NCBI GenBank assembly: GCA_028288905.1
Contig: JAQGHJ010000062.1
Span: 1 to 12,426 of the forward strand
Reading direction: 5' to 3'
DNA: 12,426 bases
From: Phycisphaerales bacterium
Lineage (GTDB): Bacteria > Planctomycetota > Phycisphaerae > Tepidisphaerales > Tepidisphaeraceae
Shown: positions 7,142 through 12,426 of the stretch, one piece after another
How the letters are laid out: each line of letters starts with the position of its first letter
Position numbering within the stretch: the first letter of the stretch is position 1
Program-made: the position numbers and the translations under genes
The notes under the pieces: generated by a model
Seen by the model: only the letters and a program-made list of their open reading frames with translations
What the model was told of the DNA's origin: nothing
The model's database searches: none

Positions 7142-7303
7142 ACCCCTCTCGATCCGGGAGAGGGCAGGGGTGAGGGGGGCCCGGCGGGTCGATGTGGCTT
7201 CGGACCTGCAACCGTTCGCCCGGGCGATCGAAGCCGGTTCGTCCCGCCCGCCCCCCACACCCGCCGCGGCTGCGCCGCGACGACTTCTCCCGGAGGGAGA
7301 GGT
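7142..7303. repeat. Composite palindromic repeat between the two xanthine dehydrogenase genes
   Basis: Two small hairpins face each other. At 7144-7164 CCCTCTC pairs with GAGAGGG over a 7-nt loop, followed by a GGGGTGAGGGG run. At 7283-7303 a 9-bp stem (one G-U pair) includes TCTCCC/GGGAGA over a GGA loop. The complement of the right hairpin resembles the left one (both read roughly CCTCTC-TCCGGGAGA), so the pair form inverted arms around ~115 nt of GC-rich filler. I recall similar CCCTCTCC...GGAGAGGG repeats from planctomycete and other genomes; this was not searched. The hairpins lack T-runs. Confidence 0.7.
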
Positions 7304-7384
7304 GGAATATGGGAGACCGGCACCCGCGGTCGTCTCCCCCGACCGCCCGCGGCGCGTCCGCCGGACGATTCTACGAGACTCCTC

Positions 7385-9730
7385 ATGGCCTCCATCGGCA
7401 AGGACATCGCCCACGACTCCGCCGCCACCCACGTGACGGGCGAGTCCGTCTTCCTCGACGACCTGGCCCCGCTCGCCGGCGAACTGGTGGCCGGTTTCGT
7501 GCCCTCCCCGCTCGCCCACGGCCGGCTCCGCCGGCTAGACCTATCGGCCGCCGCCGCCGTGCCGGGCGTGGTCGCCATCCTCACCTCCAAGGACGTCCCA
7601 GGCCACAACCACTTCGGCCCGGCCGTGAAGGACGAGGTGCTGTTGGTCGAGGACGAGGCCGTTTTCATCGGGCAGCCACTGGCGGTCATCGCGGCCGAGT
7701 CGGCGTCCGTCCTCCACGCGGCCGTTAAGGCGGCAGTCGTGGAGATGGACGAACTGCCCGAGCTGTTCTCGATCGACGAAGCGCTGGCGGCCGGCGCGTT
7801 CATCGGGTCGCCCCGGCACATGGCCCGCGGCAACCTGGCCGCCGGGTTCGCGGCGGCCGACCGGACGGTCGAGGGGACGCTCGATATCGGCGGGCAGGAG
7901 CACTTCTACCTCGAGTCGCAGGTGGCGATCGCGGTGCCCGGCGAGCAGGGGCAAATGGTCGTCCACTCGTCCACCCAGCACCCGAGCGAGGTGCAGATGA
8001 TGGTGGCCGAGGTGCTCGGCGTGCCGTTCAACCACATCGTGTGCGTGTGCAAGCGGATGGGCGGCGGGTTCGGCGGGAAGGAGACGCAGGCCGCCCAGCC
8101 GGCCATGATGGCCGCCCTCCTCGCCGCCCGCACCGGTCGGCCGGTCCGGTTCGTCTACACGAAGGACGACGACATGCGGTGGACGGGCAAGCGGCACCCG
8201 TTCAAGGCGGTCTACAAGGCCGGCTTCACGATGGACGGACGCCTGACCGCGGTCGACCTCAAGCTCTACTCCAACGGCGGCTGCTCGACCGATCTGTCAT
8301 TCGCGGTGCTGGAACGGGCGATGCTCCATTCGGATAACGCCTACTACCTACCGGCCGTGAAGATCGAGGGCCGGGTCTGTCGGACGAACCTGCCGAGCAA
8401 CACAGCGTTCCGCGGGTTCGGCGGGCCGCAGGGGATCGCGGCGATCGAGAACGTGCTGGCCGCCGTCGCCGCCGACCTCGGCGTCGACCCGCTCGACGTC
8501 CGGCAGGCCAACTGCTACGGCATCGCCGACCGCAACGTCACCCACTACGGCCAGCTGATCCGGAACAACGTGCTGCCTGAACTGTTCGCAGCCCTGCGGG
8601 CCGAGTGCGACTACGACGCCCGCCGGGCGGCGATCGCGCAGTTCAACGAGCGGTCCGCGACGCACCTGAAGGGCATGGCGCTGTCGGCCGTCAAGTTCGG
8701 CATCTCGTTCACCCGCCGGACGATGAACCAGGCGAACGCCCTGGTGAACGTGTACCAGGACGGTTCGGTCATCGTCACGACCGGCGCGACCGAGATGGGC
8801 CAGGGGGTGAACACCCGCATCCGCCAGGTCGTGGCCGACGAGTTGGGCGTGGCGTATGCGGCGGTGCTTGTGGCGGCGACGGCGACGGACAAGAACAACA
8901 ACACCAGCCCGACGGCCGCCTCGGCCGGCACGGACCTAAACGGGGCGGCCGCCGCCGACGCCTGCCGCCGCATCCGTGAGCGGATGGCAGCCGTCGCCGC
9001 CGGCATGCTCGCCCGCCCCGACGACGGCCTCGCGGCCGAGCCGGCCCGGGTGCGGTTCGAGGAGAACCGGGTGTACGACGAGCGGGCCCCGGACCGCGCC
9101 GTGTCGTTCGCCGCCGTCTGCTGCCAGGCGTACGAGCAGCGGGTGAGCCTCGGCGAGCGCGGGTTCTACGCCACCCCCGGCGTCGACTTCAACCGCGAGA
9201 CGGGCCGGGGCAGCCCGTTCCTGTACTACACGAACGGCGTCGCCTGCACTGAGGTGACGATCGACCGCTTCACCGGCGAGTTGGCCGTGACCCGGGTCGA
9301 CCTCATCATGGACGTCGGCAAGCCGCTAAACCCCGGCATCGACCGCGGGCAGGTGGTCGGCGGGTTCGTCCAGGGTATGGGCTGGGCGACGGCCGAGGAG
9401 CTGGTGTATGGCCCCAAGGGCCAACTGCTGTCAAACAGCCCGACGACGTACAAGATCCCGGGCGTGGCCGACGTGCCGACGGACCTGAACGTCCGCTTCC
9501 TGGACAACCCGAACAACGACGTGAGCCTGTACCGGAGCAAGGCCGTCGGCGAGCCGCCGCTCGTCCTCGGGCTCAGCGCGTGGCTAGCAGCGAAGGACGC
9601 GGTCCGGCACGCCGATCAGGCGGCTGCCCGAGACCTCGCCCTACCGGCCACGGGGGAGCGGCTTCTCATCGCCCTCGCCGGCGCCCGCAACGGCAGCCGA
9701 GGTGGCATCGAAGAGTCCGTACCAGCGTAG
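7385..9730 (+). CDS. xdhB: Xanthine dehydrogenase, molybdopterin-binding subunit (XdhB-type)
   Basis: This catalytic subunit hydroxylates hypoxanthine and xanthine to urate at a molybdenum-molybdopterin centre. Its 781 residues match bacterial XdhB. Residues aligning with the bovine active site are all present: Gln171 in GGQEHFYLE (bovine Gln767), Glu233 in GGGFGGKE (Glu802), Arg343 in NTAFRGFGGPQG (Arg880), Phe442-Thr443 in GISFT (Phe1009/Thr1010), and Glu723 in VGEPPLVLG (Glu1261). TGATEMGQGVNTR (466-478) is the cofactor-binding motif. The Glu/Arg pair and the FT pair indicate a purine substrate rather than aldehyde or CO. The frame is open well upstream, but that extension reads through the repeat into the xdhA tail; ATG 7385 gives the family-like MASIGKDIAHDSAATHVTGE. 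No strong Shine-Dalgarno precedes it. It is the last gene of the operon. An XdhC-type insertion factor is not in the window. Confidence 0.95.
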   Translation: MASIGKDIAHDSAATHVTGESVFLDDLAPLAGELVAGFVPSPLAHGRLRRLDLSAAAAVPGVVAILTSKDVPGHNHFGPAVKDEVLLVEDEAVFIGQPLAVIAAESASVLHAAVKAAVVEMDELPELFSIDEALAAGAFIGSPRHMARGNLAAGFAAADRTVEGTLDIGGQEHFYLESQVAIAVPGEQGQMVVHSSTQHPSEVQMMVAEVLGVPFNHIVCVCKRMGGGFGGKETQAAQPAMMAALLAARTGRPVRFVYTKDDDMRWTGKRHPFKAVYKAGFTMDGRLTAVDLKLYSNGGCSTDLSFAVLERAMLHSDNAYYLPAVKIEGRVCRTNLPSNTAFRGFGGPQGIAAIENVLAAVAADLGVDPLDVRQANCYGIADRNVTHYGQLIRNNVLPELFAALRAECDYDARRAAIAQFNERSATHLKGMALSAVKFGISFTRRTMNQANALVNVYQDGSVIVTTGATEMGQGVNTRIRQVVADELGVAYAAVLVAATATDKNNNTSPTAASAGTDLNGAAAADACRRIRERMAAVAAGMLARPDDGLAAEPARVRFEENRVYDERAPDRAVSFAAVCCQAYEQRVSLGERGFYATPGVDFNRETGRGSPFLYYTNGVACTEVTIDRFTGELAVTRVDLIMDVGKPLNPGIDRGQVVGGFVQGMGWATAEELVYGPKGQLLSNSPTTYKIPGVADVPTDLNVRFLDNPNNDVSLYRSKAVGEPPLVLGLSAWLAAKDAVRHADQAAARDLALPATGERLLIALAGARNGSRGGIEESVPA

Positions 9731-9804
9731 AGCCGGCCCGAGCAGTCACGGAACCGCCCGAAGTACTTCAACGGGTGCGGACAGCATGGGTGGACATCCG
9801 GTGC

Positions 9805-9922
9805 GGCCAGATGGTCTCCCGATCTGGTGCAGCGGGTCGCCGCCTTGTGGTGCGGGGGTCCCTCCTGCACCCGTCCCGCAGGGACGGCCCGCATTGTAGC
9901 CGCGGCCGCGCGAGATCTGGCC
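9805..9922. repeat. Cluster of inverted repeats in the convergent gap
   Basis: The 202-nt gap between the 3' ends of the xanthine dehydrogenase and P450 genes is packed with inverted repeats. CCGTCCC/GGGACGG with a GCA loop (9871-9887) is perfect and nested in TGCGGG/CCCGCA (9851-9856 with 9888-9893). An overlapping alternative pairs GGTGC with GCACC (9849-9853 with 9867-9871). CCAGAT/ATCTGG (9807-9812 with 9822-9827) is another, and GGCCAGAT at 9805 is an exact inverse of ATCTGGCC at 9915. The position suits bidirectional transcription stop or mRNA 3'-end protection, but no T-run follows any stem. It may instead be one more extragenic repeat. Confidence 0.6.
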
Positions 9923-9932
9923 GTCGGGTGCC

Positions 9933-11339
9933 CTAGGGTGCGGTAAGCCGCTCACGCCCCGCCTTCCGCTGATCAGCTTCCGCCGCCCGCACCAGCACCC
10001 GCACGCCGTGCCGCGGCCGCAGCGTGATGCTCGGCCTCAGCTCCAGCCGGAACGCCGGGTCGGGGTCCAGCCGGACCCGCTGGCAGACCGCCGCGAGCAC
10101 CAGCGACGCCTCGGCTATGGCGAACGCCTGGCCGACGCAGACCCGCGGCCCGCCGCCGAACGGGAAGTACGCGAACCGGGGCAGCGCCCGCTCGAACGCG
10201 TCCGTCCAGCGGCCCGGGTCGAACGCTTCGGGCTCCGGGAAGTAGCGCGGGTCCCGGTGCACGGCCCACTGGCTCATGAAAACCGTGGTCCCGCGGGGGA
10301 CGGGCACGCCGCAGACCGTGCAATCGGCGACCGCCTCCCGGCCGAGCACGTCGGCCGGCGGGTACAGCCGCATCGCTTCGCCCACGACTTGGCGGGCGTA
10401 CGGCAGCCGGGGCAGGTCGGCGTGGGTCGGCGGCCGCCCGCCGAGCACCCCGTCGAGCTCCCGCCGGAGCGTCCCCTGTGCGTCGGGGTGGTCGGCCAGC
10501 AGGTACAGGGCGTACGTCAGGGCCAGTGCGGTCGTCTCGTGCCCGGCGAGGAAGATCGTGCGGGCCTCGTCCAGCAGCTGCTGGTCGGTCATCGCCGACC
10601 CATCCTCGTCCCGGGCGCGGAGCAGGACCGAGAGCAGGTCGTGAGCCGGTGCCGCGCCGGTGGCAGCTGCCCGGCGGCGGGCGATGATGCCGCCGACCAC
10701 GCTGTCGAGCGCCCGGACGGCCCGGCGGAGCCGCAGGTTGGCCGGGGTCGGCAGCCAGTCCGGGACCGGCAGGAGCCGGGCGAACCGGGCGTCGATCGCC
10801 CGCAGGGCGGACTCCATGGCCGCCCCGACGGCGTGCGGGTCCGGGCAGGCGTCGGCCCCGAACAGCGTCTTGCACGCTATGTCGAGCGTCAGCCGCATCA
10901 GGTCGTCGTGAACGTCCCGGACGACGGGCCCGCCGCCGGCCGCCGCCGCGGCCGACGCCCACCCGTCGACCATCCGGCCGGCGGCCGCGGTCATGTCCGG
11001 GGCGTACGCGGCCAACCGGCCCGGGTGGAACGCGGGGGCGGCCAGCTTCCGTTGCCGCCGCCAGAACCCGCCCTCGGACGTGACCAGCCCGTCGCCGAGG
11101 ATTGGCCGGTACATCCGTAGCCCGAAGTGCTTGACGAAGTTCGCGGCCTGGGCGACCAGGACCTGCTCGATCAGGTCCGGGCGGCTAAATAGCAGGACCC
11201 GGCGGCCGGGCAGCCGCAGCGGCACGACGTCGCCGTATTCCCGGGCACAGCGGAGGAAGAACCCGAGCCGGTCGGCCCGGAAGTCGGCGAGGTGGCCGGT
11301 GAGGAAGCGGGGCGGAGGTCCGGCGGGCGGGGCGGGCAT
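9933..11339 (-). CDS. Cytochrome P450
   Basis: A haem-thiolate monooxygenase of 468 residues. Diagnostic motifs are all present: WRRQRK in helix C (93-98), AGHETT in helix I (265-270), EAMR, the ExxR of helix K (321-324), FDPGRW (373-378), and the haem loop FPFGGGPRVCVG (392-403) with Cys401 as iron ligand. There is no membrane anchor and no fused reductase or ferredoxin domain, so it needs separate redox partners, which are not encoded here. The layout resembles the fatty-acid-hydroxylase-like group (CYP102/CYP4/CYP110 type) more than short actinobacterial P450s, but the substrate cannot be inferred. It converges on the purine operon and is probably unrelated to it. The ATG at 11339 starts a proline-rich MPAPPAGPPPRF opening. 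No Shine-Dalgarno is seen upstream; a perfect CGGCCGT/ACGGCCG inverted repeat (11367-11386) lies 28-47 nt before the start. Confidence 0.94.
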   Translation of the reverse strand: MPAPPAGPPPRFLTGHLADFRADRLGFFLRCAREYGDVVPLRLPGRRVLLFSRPDLIEQVLVAQAANFVKHFGLRMYRPILGDGLVTSEGGFWRRQRKLAAPAFHPGRLAAYAPDMTAAAGRMVDGWASAAAAAGGGPVVRDVHDDLMRLTLDIACKTLFGADACPDPHAVGAAMESALRAIDARFARLLPVPDWLPTPANLRLRRAVRALDSVVGGIIARRRAAATGAAPAHDLLSVLLRARDEDGSAMTDQQLLDEARTIFLAGHETTALALTYALYLLADHPDAQGTLRRELDGVLGGRPPTHADLPRLPYARQVVGEAMRLYPPADVLGREAVADCTVCGVPVPRGTTVFMSQWAVHRDPRYFPEPEAFDPGRWTDAFERALPRFAYFPFGGGPRVCVGQAFAIAEASLVLAAVCQRVRLDPDPAFRLELRPSITLRPRHGVRVLVRAAEADQRKAGRERLTAP

Positions 11340-11474
11340 GGCGGCGCACGGTAGGCCCGCGGCCCGCGGCCGTAAAGCGACGGCCGAACGCGAACCCCGC
11401 GCCCGGGCCTCGCCTCGCGTCGCTTCGGCAGTTCGTCGGCCGTGCGGGCTACCACCTCGCCACGGGTAGGACGG

Positions 11475-11503
11475 CGGCCGGTGGCCCGCAGCCGGCCGTT
11501 TTT
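11475..11503 (+). terminator. Intrinsic-terminator-like hairpin, + strand
   Basis: CGGCCGG (11475-11481) and CCGGCCG (11492-11498) form a perfect 7-bp GC stem over a 10-nt loop, followed at once by five T on the + strand (11499-11503). The T-run exists only in this orientation, yet both neighbouring genes are on the - strand and no + strand gene lies within 1.7 kb upstream. It might end an unannotated or antisense + transcript, or be coincidental. Confidence 0.5.
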
Positions 11504-11545
11504 CCTCCTACGGCTCAGGCCGGGGCGGGTGCCGAGGCCACACGG

Positions 11546-12019
11546 CTATGCAGCGCCGAACCCCAGGCGCGCCCTCAGGTCGCGCAACGGCAGGGCCAAC
11601 AGTTCGTCGCGGGTCAGCGGCAAGGAAAGCACGCCGCGCGTGCGGCGACCCAAACGCCAACCGCCGAACATGCCACGCGGGCAGATGACCAAACCCCACG
11701 CGATGGCCGTCGACACCAAAAGCCACAGCGTGAACCTGCCGCCCCAGCTGCGCGTCCGCAGTTCCCATGCCGCGAGGCAGGCTTCGCCGCGCCATCCGGT
11801 GTCGTAGCCGGTCACCAGGTGGTTCACGTCGTGGACGTATAGGAGCGCCCGCCGCTGCCTGCCGTTGGGAAATGGGATCCTCAGCGGGCCGAGGTGGAGG
11901 AACGCGACGCGAGTGTCGGCACCGCCGTTCCGCCCGAAGTCGTGGGCGTCGTAAAAGCGCTGCAGCCCCGCCCCGACGGAGTCACCGCCGGAACATCCAG
12001 AACCGTCGCTTCCTGCCAT
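11546..12019 (-). CDS. Small membrane-anchored protein with Coq4-type HDxxHx11E motif
   Basis: Function not assigned. The 157-residue protein has a short Gly/Ser-rich start, then a soluble part with VHDVNHLVTGYDTGWRGE (62-79). His63, Asp64, His67 and Glu79 are spaced exactly as in the HDxxHx11E metal site of Coq4, the ubiquinone-pathway protein. The following AWELRTRS leads into one hydrophobic segment (about 97-114) and a basic C-terminal tail ending ELLALPLRDLRARLGF. Full-length Coq4 is longer and mostly helical, so this is at most a small relative. The frame opens further upstream, to 12166, but the ATG at 12019 is chosen because AAGAGGAGGT lies 5 nt before it and the upstream residues are unpatterned. 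A promoter-like sequence overlapping an inverted repeat lies just above. Start is confident; the Coq4 link rests on one motif. Confidence 0.75.
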   Translation of the reverse strand: MAGSDGSGCSGGDSVGAGLQRFYDAHDFGRNGGADTRVAFLHLGPLRIPFPNGRQRRALLYVHDVNHLVTGYDTGWRGEACLAAWELRTRSWGGRFTLWLLVSTAIAWGLVICPRGMFGGWRLGRRTRGVLSLPLTRDELLALPLRDLRARLGFGAA

Positions 12020-12024
12020 TTGTG

Positions 12025-12034
12025 ACCTCCTCTT
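12025..12034 (-). promoter_or_regulatory. Strong Shine-Dalgarno site for the Coq4-like gene
   Basis: On the - strand AAGAGGAGGT ends 5 nt before the ATG at 12019, the best anti-16S match in the window. It fixes the start and excludes the longer reading from 12166. Most purine-operon genes here lack a comparable site, so this gene may be translated more efficiently or independently. Confidence 0.85.
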
Positions 12035-12050
12035 AGCCGCCCGGCGGACG

Positions 12051-12079
12051 ATTTTGACCGGCGGGCCGACCCGGTCAAA
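12051..12079 (-). promoter_or_regulatory. Candidate promoter overlapped by a 9-9-9 inverted repeat (operator)
   Basis: TTTGACCGG (12053-12061) and CCGGTCAAA (12071-12079) are a perfect 9-bp inverted repeat with a 9-bp spacer. Read on the - strand, TTGACC (12078-12073) and CAAAAT (12056-12051) are 16 bp apart and resemble -35 and -10 elements of a sigma70-type promoter. Transcription would start near 12045, leaving a short leader with the Shine-Dalgarno site. The half-sites cover both promoter boxes, the layout of a dimeric repressor site. The regulator is unknown. Confidence 0.5.
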
Positions 12080-12349
12080 TGCCGTTGTGGTGTCCCGCCC
12101 CGTCCCATTCCGGCCGCCGAGTCCGTAATTCAAATGCCGGCCCACGCACCGCCGTAGCCCGTTCAATGCCCTCTGTCGGCTGCTCCGCCTCTGGGCACGA
12201 ATTGCCTATGCAATGCGGGCAGGACGGCGACTCTAAACTCCGGGGGCCGCTGCAAGGGCCGGAACTTCACCCGCGGTATCCTCCGGACGGGTACGATCCC
12301 GCGCCGCCCGACGACGGCCCCCATGATCCGCCGGCAGGAGAATCTCACC
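12080..12349. other. Remainder of the divergent intergenic region, no gene seen
   Basis: The whole gap between the Coq4-like gene and the secreted-protein gene is 330 nt; its left part holds the inverted repeat and ribosome-binding site described separately. The remainder is GC-rich with no convincing coding sequence, RNA gene or terminator. A short inverted repeat, ATTGC/GCAAT (12201-12205 with 12210-12214), is too small to interpret. I found no good sigma70-type promoter for the + strand gene, although one must lie here if that gene is transcribed separately. Confidence 0.5.
12336..12340 (+). promoter_or_regulatory. Ribosome-binding site for the secreted-protein gene
   Basis: AGGAG lies 9 nt before the ATG at 12350 and favours it over the in-frame ATG at 12323, which lies upstream of this site and would add nine charged or polar residues ahead of the signal peptide. 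Confidence 0.6.
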
Positions 12350-12426
12350 ATGGCACACTCCCGGCTCCTCCTCGCGTGCCTGAGCGTATCCCTTTGCCTA
12401 TTCCCCGCCCGCCCGGCCCGCGCCGA
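12350..12426 (+). CDS. Start of a secreted protein (signal peptide only; 3' end outside the window)
   Basis: Only 25 codons are visible. They read as a textbook signal peptide: Met, a polar stretch with Arg5, a hydrophobic core LLLACLSVSLCLF (6-18), then Pro/Arg residues and a final ARA that fits signal peptidase I. No lipobox cysteine is positioned for a lipoprotein. The frame stays open to the window end. It is divergent from the Coq4-like gene, and the mature protein cannot be identified. The upstream in-frame ATG at 12323 is the alternative start. Confidence 0.7.
   Translation, partial: MAHSRLLLACLSVSLCLFPARPARA

Noticed and set aside
6974..7384. N-terminal extension of XdhB
   Set aside because: The upstream frame overlaps the end of xdhA and reads through the palindromic repeat, giving a low-complexity PGEGRGEGG-type peptide. 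The family N-terminus begins at the ATG at 7385.
5818..7833. 671-codon open frame on the - strand
   Set aside because: It lies antisense to xdhA and xdhB, both with complete family motifs. Its translation is Arg/Pro/Gly/Ala-rich with no recognisable domain, typical of third-position GC bias in high-GC DNA.
10008..11120. 370-codon + strand frame
   Set aside because: It is antisense to the P450 gene, compositionally biased and without motifs.
11461..11510. AGGAGG-like sequence on the - strand (near 11510) suggesting a small gene
   Set aside because: No start codon lies at proper spacing, and the first GTG downstream (11463) opens only four codons before a stop.
12163..12351. 62-codon - strand frame between the divergent genes
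   Set aside because: It has no ribosome-binding site or family resemblance, is Arg/Pro-rich, and would overlap the secreted-protein leader.

Overview
This is a high-GC bacterial window (I judge it near 70 % G+C by eye, not counted). It is dominated by one purine-degradation gene cluster on the + strand, from the left edge to about 9730. Gene content alone does not name the organism. The GC content, the weak or missing Shine-Dalgarno sites on most cluster genes, and the palindromic extragenic repeats in the wider gaps together suggest a Planctomycetota member, possibly Gemmata-like. That placement is an inference from memory and was not tested.

Layout, + strand: (1) a left-truncated allantoate amidohydrolase fused to OHCU decarboxylase (1-1412); (2) urate oxidase (1435-2292); (3) 5-hydroxyisourate hydrolase (2408-2782); (4) allantoinase (2903-4261); (5) guanine deaminase, overlapping the end of allantoinase (4254-5537); (6) xanthine dehydrogenase FeS/FAD subunit (5539-7110); (7) xanthine dehydrogenase molybdopterin subunit (7385-9730). 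Together these encode guanine -> xanthine -> urate -> 5-hydroxyisourate -> OHCU -> (S)-allantoin -> allantoate -> ureidoglycine/ureidoglycolate with ammonia release. Every step between guanine and allantoate breakdown has an enzyme, so the cluster probably serves nitrogen salvage from purines. No purine transporter, XdhC-type molybdenum cofactor chaperone, regulator or ureidoglycolate enzyme lies in the window. The cluster's own promoter is upstream of it.

The wider gaps inside the cluster hold palindromic repeats, not ordinary spacers. A period-8 palindrome (2293-2378) and a period-7 palindrome (2785-2896) bracket the hydroxyisourate hydrolase gene. A third composite element (7142-7303) separates the two xanthine dehydrogenase genes, just after an odd glycine/acidic tail on the first subunit. 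Further hairpins fill the convergent gap after the last cluster gene.

Right of the cluster, on the - strand, are a cytochrome P450 (9933-11339) and a small membrane-anchored protein with a Coq4-type HDxxHx11E metal motif (11546-12019). The latter has the best promoter/operator and ribosome-binding site in the window. A + strand intrinsic-terminator-like hairpin sits between them with no + strand gene to serve. The window ends inside the signal peptide of a + strand secreted protein (from 12350).
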